Assembly: GCF_014204945.1 (NCBI RefSeq)
Contig: NZ_JACHMN010000003.1
Location: forward strand, 620,001 to 684,000
Length of the DNA stretch: 64,000 bases
From: Allocatelliglobosispora scoriae
Lineage (GTDB): Bacteria > Actinomycetota > Actinomycetes > Mycobacteriales > Micromonosporaceae
Direction: 5' to 3'
In this document: positions 57,329 through 64,000 of the stretch, piece after piece
How positions within the stretch are numbered: position 1 is the first letter of the stretch
Layout of the letters: each line of letters starts with the position of its first letter
The notes under the pieces: generated by a model
The model's input: only the letters and a program-made list of their open reading frames with translations
Told to the model about the DNA's origin: nothing
Database searches by the model: none
Program-made: the position numbers and the translations under genes

Positions 57329-57518
57329 GATCACGTCATGTTCGGGGAAGCAGACGTGATCATGAACCAAGATCACGTCTGCTTCGGGGAAAGCGACGTA
57401 ATCACCAGTGCGGGCCGCGACGCCGTCCGTCGAAGGCAGGGTGATCACACCGTTTTCCCTGAAGATGGTGTGATCAAGGCTCATGATCACACCATCTTCA
57501 GGGAAAACGGTGTGATCA
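57329..57518. repeat. GATCAC...GTGATC hairpin family, four copies
   Basis: Four hairpins at 57329-57361, 57371-57403, 57442-57476 and 57484-57518. The last two (TGATCACACCGTTTTCCCTG continuing to GTGTGATCA, and its mate) are exact reverse complements over 35 bp, 7 bases apart. The first two are related to the hairpins at 13954-14031. They occupy the 523-bp gap between the dehydratase and E1 beta genes; no gene is convincing there. Confidence 0.88.
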
Positions 57519-57537
57519 TGGCGAGCCCAGCCGGCGC

Positions 57538-58512
57538 TCAGCGGGCTGCCTTGACCACCTCTTGGATGGCGTTGATCAGCTGGCCGGACCCGGGCTGCAG
57601 CGCCATGTCCAGGTCGCGGGCGAACGGCAGTACCGCCCCGTCGGGCCTGGTCACGCGCTTGGGCGGCGTCGTCAGCCGCATCCCCTCGGCCGCCGTCGCG
57701 ATCACCTCGGCACCCAGGCCGCAGAAGCGGTTGGAGTCGTCGATCACGACGAGCCGTCCCGTCTTCTCCAGGGACGCCGCGAGCCCGGCCCAGTCGAAGG
57801 GGTGCAGCGTACGCGGGTCGAACACCTCGACCGAGATCTGATCGGCGAGCAGCTCCGCCGCGTCCAGCGCGACCTGCACCAGGTGCCCGACCGCCACCAC
57901 GGTGACGTCGTCGCCGGGGCGGTGCACCCGGCCGACCCCGAGCGGCACCGGCGCCAGCGAGGCGATGTCGACATCCTCGCGCAGGTGGAGCGCCCCGGCC
58001 GGTGCGAAGATCACCACCGGGTCGTCGTCGCGGATGGCGGTGACGAACAGACCGTAGGCGTCCGACGGCGTCGCCGGGACCACCGTCTTGACCCCGACGT
58101 GGGCGAAGAGGCTGTAGGGGTGGTCGGAGTGCTGCCCGGCCCACCCGGTCTTGGACCCGGAACCCGGCACGAAATAGGTCACCGGAATCCGGGTCTGCCC
58201 ACCCGTCATCAGCGAGAACTTGTGCGCCTGGTTGGCGATCTGCTCGAAGACGAGGAAGAGCAGCGACGGGATCTGGAACTCGATCACCGGCCGCAGCCCG
58301 GCCATCGCCAGGCCGGTGGCGAAGCTGGTGAAGGCCTGCTCCGAGAGGGGCGTGTCGATGACCCGCTCCTCGCCGAACTTCGCCAGCAGCCCGGTCGTGA
58401 CGTTGTTGACGCCGACCCGGATGTCCTCGCCGAGCACGAGGACCTGATCGTCGAGCCCCATCTCGTCGCGGAGCGCCCGCTGAAGTGCCTTGCCGTAGGA
58501 GAGAATCGCCAT
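57538..58512 (-). CDS. Thiamine-diphosphate dehydrogenase E1 component, beta subunit
   Basis: A 324-residue transketolase-like beta subunit of the 2-oxoacid dehydrogenase/acetoin dehydrogenase family: YGKALQRALRDEM, LGEDIRVG, DTPLSEQAFTSFATGLAMAG, GSKTGWAGQHSDHP, DPRTLHPFDW and VIDDSNRFCGLGAEV. Its ATG overlaps the alpha stop by one base. No E2 or E3 gene is in the window, so this E1 may act alone or pass an acyl group to CoA or a carrier protein. See the alpha entry. Confidence 0.9.
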   Translation of the reverse strand: MAILSYGKALQRALRDEMGLDDQVLVLGEDIRVGVNNVTTGLLAKFGEERVIDTPLSEQAFTSFATGLAMAGLRPVIEFQIPSLLFLVFEQIANQAHKFSLMTGGQTRIPVTYFVPGSGSKTGWAGQHSDHPYSLFAHVGVKTVVPATPSDAYGLFVTAIRDDDPVVIFAPAGALHLREDVDIASLAPVPLGVGRVHRPGDDVTVVAVGHLVQVALDAAELLADQISVEVFDPRTLHPFDWAGLAASLEKTGRLVVIDDSNRFCGLGAEVIATAAEGMRLTTPPKRVTRPDGAVLPFARDLDMALQPGSGQLINAIQEVVKAAR

Positions 58513-59489
58513 CAGGCCACCGCCAACCCTGTGCCGTCGCGACCGAGCGGTCCGGTCGCGTAGAGATAATCCATCGCCCGCGCGGGGTCCGGGGAAGCGC
58601 TCGATCGAGCGAAGTCCACCGCGTGTTCGAGCAGTTCCTCGATCTCGGCGTCGATCTCCGCGCGGGTGGCCGGGTCGAGCAGGGCGCCCTGGATCTCCAT
58701 CGGGTCGCGCAGCCGTCCGGTCTCCATCTCCTCGACGGGGCGGTAGCGCACCCGGGCCTTGTGCTCCCAGGTGTGGTGCGCGTCGAAGCGGTAGGTCCGG
58801 CACTCCACGAACGACGGGCCGCCGCCGGAGCGCGCCAGCTCGACCGCGGTCCGGGTGGCGTCGAGGACGGCGTGTGCGTCCATGCCGTCCACGGTGATCG
58901 CGGGGATGCCGAAGGCGGTGGCCCGCTCGGTGATCGAACCGGCGATCGCGGCCTCGGTGGTGAGCGTGGTGGCGTACCCGTTGTTTTCGCAGATGAACAG
59001 CGTCGGGACGCGCCAGAGCGCGGCGAGGTTGAAGGCCTCCAGCAGCACGCCCTGGTTGACCGCGCCGTCGCCGAAGAAGCTCACGGAGACGGTGTCGTGC
59101 CCCTGGCGGCGCTTGGCCCAGGCCGCGCCGACGGCGATCGCGCCGCCCGCGCCGACGATGCCGTTGGCGCCGTAGATGCCGAGTCCGAAGTCGGCCGCGT
59201 GCATCGAGCCGCCGCGGCCCTGATTGAGACCGGTGACGCGGCCGCAGAGCTCGGCGAGCATCCGGACCGGGTCGGCGCCCTTGGCGAGCACGTGGCCGTG
59301 GCCCCGGTGGGTGCTGGTGATGATGTCGGTGTCGCGCAGCGCGGCGCAGACGCCCGCCGCGATCGCCTCCTGCCCGATGTAGGGGTGGATGCCGCCGACG
59401 ATCTCACCGGTGTTGACCAGCTCGATCGCGCGCTCCTCGAAGCGCCGGATCAGCCGGATCGTCCGGTAGAGCGTTGCATCGATGCTCAT
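58512..59489 (-). CDS. Thiamine-diphosphate dehydrogenase E1 component, alpha subunit
   Basis: A 325-residue alpha subunit with the ThDP motif GDG (140-142) to NN (169-170), the HRGHGH loop at 61-66 and RYRPVEEMETG near the phosphorylation-loop position. The heterotetrameric E1 decarboxylates a 2-oxo acid. Alpha and beta are embedded in an operon with an HmaS-like enzyme and methyltransferase; in pristinamycin biosynthesis the E1-like PglB/PglC pair acts on an aromatic 2-oxo acid, and a similar aryl substrate is my inference. Confidence 0.9.
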   Translation of the reverse strand: MSIDATLYRTIRLIRRFEERAIELVNTGEIVGGIHPYIGQEAIAAGVCAALRDTDIITSTHRGHGHVLAKGADPVRMLAELCGRVTGLNQGRGGSMHAADFGLGIYGANGIVGAGGAIAVGAAWAKRRQGHDTVSVSFFGDGAVNQGVLLEAFNLAALWRVPTLFICENNGYATTLTTEAAIAGSITERATAFGIPAITVDGMDAHAVLDATRTAVELARSGGGPSFVECRTYRFDAHHTWEHKARVRYRPVEEMETGRLRDPMEIQGALLDPATRAEIDAEIEELLEHAVDFARSSASPDPARAMDYLYATGPLGRDGTGLAVA

Positions 59490-60445
59490 GCCGCTCGTGC
59501 CTCCAAGACTCCGTCGCGGACCGCGGTGACCTCGAATCCGGCCTTGCCGAGCAGCTCGCCGTATTCGTCGGCCGTCCGGTCCCGGCCCTCCATCGTGACC
59601 AGCATCAGCAGGTCCACGAAGCCGGGCGTGAACTCCTCCAGCACGATCAGGCGCGCGCCGGTCGCCATCGCCGCGCGGCAGTTGCGCAGGATCTCGTGGG
59701 CGCGCTCGTCGGCCCAGTTGTGCAGCACGCGGGCAAGAACATAGACATCACCCCCGGCCGGTACGCCGTCGAAGAAGCTCCCCGCCACCACCTCGGCACG
59801 GTCGGCCACTCCGGCGGCGGTGAACCGCTCCGTGGCGAGCCGGCAGGCGTCGGGCAGCTCGACGAGCGTTCCCCGCAGCCCGGGGTGTTCGGTGAGCAGT
59901 GCTTCCAGCAGCACCCCGTTGCCGCCGCCGACGTCGATGACGTGCTCGGCGCCGCTCAGGTCGCACCCGGTCAGCGCCTCGGGCGGCCGCTGGTCGCCCA
60001 TCGACTCGTTGAAGATCGCCGCGGCGTCGGGGTTGTCGTCGAGGTAGTCGTAGAACGGCTTGCCGAAGACGTGTTCGAAGGAGGGCCGGCCGTTCCGCAT
60101 CGTGTGCATGATCTCGGCGAAGGCCCGGAACACCTCGTCGCCCTGCATGAGGGCGTTGAGCCGGACCGATCCCGGCACGTCGGCGCGGAGCAGCTCGCTG
60201 GTGGCGGTGAGGCCGAAGACACCGGGGGAGGGCTGGGCCACGAGCCCGGTCAGCGCGAGGGCTCGCAGCAGCCGGGTGAGCGCCTGCGGATCGGCGGCGC
60301 ACTCGTCGGCCAGCTCGGTGGCCGGGCGGGGACCGTCGGCGAGCAGCTCGGGGATGCCGAGGCGGACCAGCGCGTAGATGCCCTGGGCGGTCCAGCTGCC
60401 GGCGAGGATGCCGAGGAGTCGCTTGCGGGCGGGGGGCTCGGCCAT
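59486..60445 (-). CDS. SAM-dependent O-methyltransferase (plant-type/Methyltransf_2 family)
   Basis: A 319-residue enzyme with an N-terminal helical dimerisation domain (residues 1-90) and a Rossmann SAM domain: DVGGGNG at 171-177, GSFFDGVPAGGDVYVL, and the catalytic-type His in RVLHNWADE. I start at MAEPPARKR, not at an upstream in-frame ATG, because the upstream part falls in a hairpin. Its stop overlaps E1 alpha (ATGA). The family methylates phenolic or enolic hydroxyls, fitting a 4-hydroxyaryl intermediate. Confidence 0.9.
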   Translation of the reverse strand: MAEPPARKRLLGILAGSWTAQGIYALVRLGIPELLADGPRPATELADECAADPQALTRLLRALALTGLVAQPSPGVFGLTATSELLRADVPGSVRLNALMQGDEVFRAFAEIMHTMRNGRPSFEHVFGKPFYDYLDDNPDAAAIFNESMGDQRPPEALTGCDLSGAEHVIDVGGGNGVLLEALLTEHPGLRGTLVELPDACRLATERFTAAGVADRAEVVAGSFFDGVPAGGDVYVLARVLHNWADERAHEILRNCRAAMATGARLIVLEEFTPGFVDLLMLVTMEGRDRTADEYGELLGKAGFEVTAVRDGVLEARAA

Positions 60446-60468
60446 CGCGGCCCTTCCTGTGCGGGTGC

Positions 60469-60518
60469 GGCTCGCCGACCCGGTGCCTCTGCGGAGGTGA
60501 GGCACGGGTCGGCGAGCC
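60469..60518 (-). terminator. Long intercistronic hairpin in aryl operon
   Basis: GGCTCGCCGACCCG-g-TGCCTC pairs with GAGGCACGGGTCGGCGAGCC (20 pairs, one bulge). It lies between the DUF3050 gene and the methyltransferase start, so it may attenuate or process the operon mRNA. Confidence 0.65.
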
Positions 60519-60532
60519 GGGTTCAGGTGCGG

Positions 60533-61321
60533 TCAGTTGGCCTTGATCGCGTTGTGGATGCCGGTCCAGAGCTTCACCCGGGCGGCGAGCGCGAGGTTGA
60601 CCGCGTCGGCCGCCTCGTGCCACTTGGCGTCGTCGTCACCGCAGAGGTCGGCGACCATCGCCATCGCCATCGGCGTGTGCTGCTCGCCGTCGACCTCGAT
60701 GTGGCGGGCCAGGTAGTCGACGAAGGTGTCGAGCTTGCCGCCGTCCTGGTTGACCGTGATGACCTGCTGGAACATGTCCGGGATCAGGTCCTCGCGGCCG
60801 AACGCGAACGCGGCGGCCTGGCAGTGCACGGGCATCGTCTGGATGAAGTCGAAGGTGGTCCGCACGAACTCCGCCGAGACCTCGGGTACGCCGGCCTCGT
60901 CGAGCGCGTCGCTGACGGACTTGCGGGCGCGGATCAGCTCGATGAAGTTCTTGATGACGCTGTTGTCGGCACCGGCCTCGCCCATGCCGCCGACGTAGAG
61001 CTCGAAGTGGCTGATGAAACCGCCGTTGAGCTCGTCGGACTCCTCGACCAGCGTGATGTCGTTGATGAGCCGGCGCGACTCCGTCGAACCGCTCGGCACC
61101 CACGGCACCTCGACGCAGGTGAGGCTGCGCTGCAGCGACTTCAGCAGCGACATGAAGTCCCACACCGCGTAGACGTGGTGCTCCATGAAGGTGACGATCG
61201 CGGCGTGGTTGTCGAGTGCGGCGTAGAGCGGGTGCGTGATGACTCGCTCGCGCGATTCGCTGACCGCCTCTTCGAGCCGGGTGATGCCGGGGTGGGTCTT
61301 GCCCCAGTCATAGCGCGACAT
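60533..61321 (-). CDS. DUF3050 heme-oxygenase-fold protein (possible di-iron oxygenase)
   Basis: A 262-residue all-helical protein matching DUF3050: [75 protein letters not shown]. Conserved Glu47, His48/49, Glu93-94, His166, His207, Asp211 and His215 are candidate metal ligands of a heme-oxygenase-like di-iron oxygenase, a fold used for N-oxygenation, C-C cleavage and desaturation in natural products. No reaction is established for DUF3050 as far as I know. AGGGAGA precedes the ATG. Confidence 0.85.
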   Translation of the reverse strand: MSRYDWGKTHPGITRLEEAVSESRERVITHPLYAALDNHAAIVTFMEHHVYAVWDFMSLLKSLQRSLTCVEVPWVPSGSTESRRLINDITLVEESDELNGGFISHFELYVGGMGEAGADNSVIKNFIELIRARKSVSDALDEAGVPEVSAEFVRTTFDFIQTMPVHCQAAAFAFGREDLIPDMFQQVITVNQDGGKLDTFVDYLARHIEVDGEQHTPMAMAMVADLCGDDDAKWHEAADAVNLALAARVKLWTGIHNAIKAN

Positions 61322-61358
61322 TGCGTTCTCCCTGTTTATGTGGTGGTGGATTGAGAGA

Positions 61359-62288
61359 TCACGGCTGGGTGGTGGACCACAGCACGGGGCAGTACTCGGG
61401 ATCGGCGTAGTCAGGGCGGCCGTCCGGGGTCCGGCGGACCAACTCGTCGTGGTTGTAGCCGACGATGGTGCCGTCGCTCAGGGCGAACGGGCGGTATTCG
61501 TTCCCGCCGTCCTGCAGGTGCAGGGAGATCGCCCGTCGGGGGTTGGAGCTGTGGTTGCCCGCGCTGCCGTGGTAGGTGCGGCAGTGGTGGAAGCTCATGT
61601 GCCCCTTGGGGATGATCATCGGGATCTTGGTGACCGTGGTGTTGTTGAAGTCCGCGTTGACGCGGAGCTTCTCCTCCAGGTCCTCCTTGTCGCGCTCCGC
61701 GAAGTGCCGGACGGTCGTGTCGTCGCTGGCGATCTCCTTCCAGCGGTGGCTCCCGTCGACCATCGTGATCGTGCCCATCTCCTCGCCGCAGTCGTGGAAG
61801 GGGATGAACGCGGTGAGCATGCGCTCGGAGGTCGACGACGACCAGTAGTGCCGGTCGAAGTGCCACGGCACGATGTTGGTCGGCTCCTCCGGGCGCGGCG
61901 GCTTGAGGATCAGCGTCGACTGGAAGATCCGGATCTCGTCGGCCTGGGCCAGCCGCGCGGCGACCGCGCCGAGCAGCGGCTTGCGCAGCAGGGCGGCGAG
62001 ACCGTCGTGCTCGTAGTGCACGTAGTCGTTGTGGCGCTGCACGGGACCGTCCGACGGCTGCCAGTAGGCCAGGCGCCGCGGGCGTACCGGCAGGAGGCGG
62101 TCCCGCTCGCCGTCGTAATACCGCTCGCTCGCCGCGACCAGCTCATCCACCTCATCGTCGGTGAAGATCTTCTTCGACAGGTACCAGCCGTGTTCCGCGT
62201 AGAACTCGACATCCTCGTCGGTCGGCAGAAGATCCTTCTCATCATCGGTGAGCTTGAATGTTGAGGCTATATTTCCGAAGACAGTCAC
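61359..62288 (-). CDS. Phytanoyl-CoA dioxygenase (PhyH) family Fe(II)/2-oxoglutarate oxygenase
   Basis: A 309-residue enzyme started at GTG 62288 behind GGAGG. The iron triad is visible: His143 and Asp145 in WHFDRHYW, distal His240 in [14 protein letters not shown], with Arg251 eleven residues later to bind 2-oxoglutarate, as in human PhyH spacing. Such enzymes hydroxylate, halogenate or epoxidise unactivated carbons; here no halogenase Gly/Ala replaces the Asp, so hydroxylation is likely. Between DUF3050 and HmaS-like genes. Confidence 0.9.
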   Translation of the reverse strand: MTVFGNIASTFKLTDDEKDLLPTDEDVEFYAEHGWYLSKKIFTDDEVDELVAASERYYDGERDRLLPVRPRRLAYWQPSDGPVQRHNDYVHYEHDGLAALLRKPLLGAVAARLAQADEIRIFQSTLILKPPRPEEPTNIVPWHFDRHYWSSSTSERMLTAFIPFHDCGEEMGTITMVDGSHRWKEIASDDTTVRHFAERDKEDLEEKLRVNADFNNTTVTKIPMIIPKGHMSFHHCRTYHGSAGNHSSNPRRAISLHLQDGGNEYRPFALSDGTIVGYNHDELVRRTPDGRPDYADPEYCPVLWSTTQP

Positions 62289-62322
62289 GCTCGTCCCTCC
62301 AGCGTTACAGGGGTGGTGGAAT

Positions 62323-63411
62323 TCAGGCGGTGGCGTTGGCGAGTGCGGAGCGGCCCAGCTCGCGTTCCTTGGCTTCGTAGAGGGCCTTGATGTTGCTGGT
62401 GCCGAAGGTGAGCGCACCGTGCCGCTCGATCAGCTCGAGGAAGAGCGTCCGGCGGACGTGCATCGACTGGGTGAAGATCTGGTACATCTCGCCCCAGTGG
62501 TCGGTGTCCACGAGTACGCCGAGCTTGCGCAGATCGTCGATCGGCAGGTCGATGTCGGTGAGGCGCTGGGCCAGCGCGTCGTAGTAGGCCGGCGGGGTGC
62601 TGAGGAAGCCGACGCCCTTCTCGGCGAAGGTCCGCACCGCGGTCACGATGTCGCTGGTCCGGAACGCGATGTGCTGCACACCGGCGCCCGCGTGCCAGTC
62701 GAGGAAGTCGTCGATCTGGCCGGGGCGGCGGTTCGTGTCGGGCTCGATGAGGGTGAAGGTCACCTCGGTCGACGGGCTCTGGACCACCTTGGAGTCCATC
62801 CCCTGGCCGCCGACCTCGATGTACTCCTCGAAGATCTCGCTGAAGTCGAAGACCTCCTGGTAGTACTTCGACGTGGCGGCGATCTCACCGGCGGGTACGC
62901 AGATCGCGGCGTGGTCGATGACCTCCAGCAGTTCGCCCTCGCGCGGTGCGTCCGCGTCGGCGTTCATCAGGATGGCACCGGGGAGGAATTCGGACCGGGG
63001 GCCGTGCCGCTCCACCAGGTGGTGGGTGACATCGCCGAAACCGGAGACGGTCGCCATCACGACCCTGGTCTCGCCGTTGTCGAAGACGGCGGGCGGCGCG
63101 ACGGAGGTGGCGCCCCGTCGCACGACCTCGGTGTAGGTCTCCGCGACGTCGTCCGTCGCGAGCGCGATGATCGCGACGCCGTCCCCGTGGCGTCCGACAT
63201 AGATGGTCGCGGGGTGGTCGGCCACCAGCCCCGAGGTGAGCACTATCCGGATGTCGCCGTGGCGCAGCAGCAGTGAGCGCTGCCCCGGCAGGCCGGTCTG
63301 TGGACCGCCTTGCCCGGTGACGCGAAATCCAAATGCGTTGCACAGGAAGTACGCCGCTTGTCGGGCGTCACCGACGTAGAACTCAAGATGGTCAATCCCG
63401 AGAATGTTCAT
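62323..63411 (-). CDS. 4-hydroxymandelate synthase-like dioxygenase (HPPD superfamily)
   Basis: A 362-residue two-barrel vicinal-oxygen-chelate enzyme. Iron ligands are His167 (VIDHAAIC), His247 (GVQHIAF) and Glu326 (LFLELIER), the same spacing as HmaS (161/241/320). It reads like hydroxymandelate synthase rather than HPPD at telling places: GVQHIAF (HPPD usually HIAL), FLSTPPAYYD, and FGTSNIKALYEA, with Ile where HPPD has Phe (GNFKALFEA). It would turn 4-hydroxyphenylpyruvate into 4-hydroxymandelate. First gene of the operon that runs to E1 beta. Confidence 0.85.
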   Translation of the reverse strand: MNILGIDHLEFYVGDARQAAYFLCNAFGFRVTGQGGPQTGLPGQRSLLLRHGDIRIVLTSGLVADHPATIYVGRHGDGVAIIALATDDVAETYTEVVRRGATSVAPPAVFDNGETRVVMATVSGFGDVTHHLVERHGPRSEFLPGAILMNADADAPREGELLEVIDHAAICVPAGEIAATSKYYQEVFDFSEIFEEYIEVGGQGMDSKVVQSPSTEVTFTLIEPDTNRRPGQIDDFLDWHAGAGVQHIAFRTSDIVTAVRTFAEKGVGFLSTPPAYYDALAQRLTDIDLPIDDLRKLGVLVDTDHWGEMYQIFTQSMHVRRTLFLELIERHGALTFGTSNIKALYEAKERELGRSALANATA

Positions 63412-63669
63412 TTCAACCTGCCTCTTGGCGTGCGCGCTGAAGAGTGTGTGGCGCTACGTATTCGTCATGCTTGTTTCGCTATCGGATGTGGGGGCACAAC
63501 TGATAGCGAGCCATCGACGGTTACGCGAGTCCAGGCGCGTTGATCGACGAATCCCCGTGAGTCCTTGCTGGTGGCGCTCTATATGCCACGGTGAGTGACG
63601 TCACCGCAAAAATTTAATTACTATCTATAGCCGATAATTCCAATGTTTACATGTTTCCATCTAGCATGG
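63412..63669 (-). promoter_or_regulatory. AT-rich intergenic region, promoter of the HmaS operon
   Basis: A 258-bp gap between the ketosynthase and HmaS-like genes, both on the minus strand. 63605-63660 is strikingly AT-rich for this genome (AATTTAATTACTATCTATAG). No ORF or hairpin of note; I infer promoter and control sites but cannot fix the boxes. Confidence 0.4.
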
Positions 63670-64000
63670 CTAACTTCCGGCTAGGTCTCCATCGGCGAAA
63701 CGGCTGAGTCGAGACCTCGGATGGCCGATGATCAAACTCACATTGTGACCGCCAAATCCGAAAGAATTGGACAATGCAAGTTCAATCCGTCTCTTTCGCG
63801 GTTCCGCCTGAATAAGGTCGACATCGCAGGCCGGATCCGGGTCCACCAGGTTGTGCGTGTGCGGCAGGATGCCCCGCCCGACCGACATGATCGTCGCGGC
63901 CGCCTCCACCGCCCCGGAGGCGCCGAGCATGTGCCCGGTGATCCCCTTGTTGGAGCTCACCGCCGGGGTCCGATCGCCGAAGACCGAGCGGATCGCGAGC
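63670..64000 (-). CDS. Beta-ketoacyl synthase (FabF/KAS II type), C-terminal part, truncated by window end
   Basis: The minus-strand frame is open to base 64000, so the N-terminal part with the active Cys lies outside. The visible 109 residues carry SSNKGITGHMLGASGAVEAA with the catalytic His of the Lys-His motif and the second His in NSFGFGGHN. Closest in style to FabF or a type II PKS/PUFA-like KS. In this setting it could supply an acyl chain or extend the aryl unit. Separated from HmaS by a promoter-like gap. Confidence 0.88.
   Translation of the reverse strand, partial: LAIRSVFGDRTPAVSSNKGITGHMLGASGAVEAAATIMSVGRGILPHTHNLVDPDPACDVDLIQAEPRKRRIELALSNSFGFGGHNVSLIIGHPRSRLSRFADGDLAGS

Noticed and set aside
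62323-63411. Plain 4-hydroxyphenylpyruvate dioxygenase (tyrosine catabolism)
   Set aside because: Diagnostic segments (HIAF, SNIKALYEA) follow hydroxymandelate synthase and there are no tyrosine-degradation neighbours. HPPD activity is not fully excluded.

Overview
The window is very GC-rich, codon-biased DNA from a filamentous actinomycete. A geosmin synthase, mycothiol-type DinB-fold protein, ROK regulators, Tat/lipoprotein substrate-binding proteins and many ATGA/GTGA gene overlaps support this. A Micromonosporaceae-like host is my guess from overall style and is not proven by the sequence. I see no rRNA, tRNA or CRISPR array.

Region 1 (1-11.9 kb) is a carbohydrate locus: the end of a ROK kinase/regulator, a ribose-type ABC importer (ATPase, permease, lipoprotein), a Gfo/Idh/MocA dehydrogenase, two large secreted multidomain enzymes (PQQ-type sugar dehydrogenase-PKD-CBM-ricin; ThuA-DUF1080-CBM-ricin) and a xylose-isomerase-like TIM-barrel enzyme. 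The set resembles pathways that oxidise sugars to 3-keto forms and then cleave them. Region 2 (12.5-22.1 kb) holds a ROK repressor, a secreted GH30 glucanase with a ricin domain, a divergent sugar ABC importer (binding protein, two permeases, no ATPase) and a GH1 beta-glucosidase, then a ferredoxin-reductase-type flavoprotein and a cation/proton antiporter.

Region 3 (23.4-26.7 kb) has two cobalamin riboswitches pointing toward each other. The first controls a sortase-anchored alpha/alpha-barrel protein overlapping a membrane-anchored DUF4430-like protein; the second controls a secreted DUF4430-like protein. The two folds together are those of the animal B12 carriers intrinsic factor and transcobalamin, so I read this as a surface B12-capture system. 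Region 4 (26.9-32 kb) contains geosmin synthase, a lipoprotein hydrolase, small membrane proteins and a soluble Ser/Thr kinase.

Region 5 (32-64 kb, running off the right end) looks like an undescribed NRPS-based biosynthetic cluster. It has a heterodimeric ABC exporter, an MFS exporter with an apparent frameshift, two NRPSs (A-T-C and C-A-T), a free-standing condensation enzyme, a stand-alone AMP ligase, two sibling P450s, a UDP-type glycosyltransferase, a dTDP-glucose 4,6-dehydratase and three SGNH hydrolases. A minus-strand operon then encodes a 4-hydroxymandelate-synthase-like dioxygenase, a PhyH-type oxygenase, a DUF3050 heme-oxygenase-fold protein, an O-methyltransferase, a thiamine-diphosphate E1 alpha/beta pair, and upstream a FabF-like ketosynthase. 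The likely product is a glycosylated, aryl-containing small peptide.

Three families of short palindromic repeats run through the window: 11 copies of a 17-bp palindrome, mostly arranged as inverted pairs with differing cargo (one pair lies in frame inside an NRPS gene); a 55-bp element that sits at gene 3' ends and supplies stop codons; and a GATCAC...GTGATC hairpin family.
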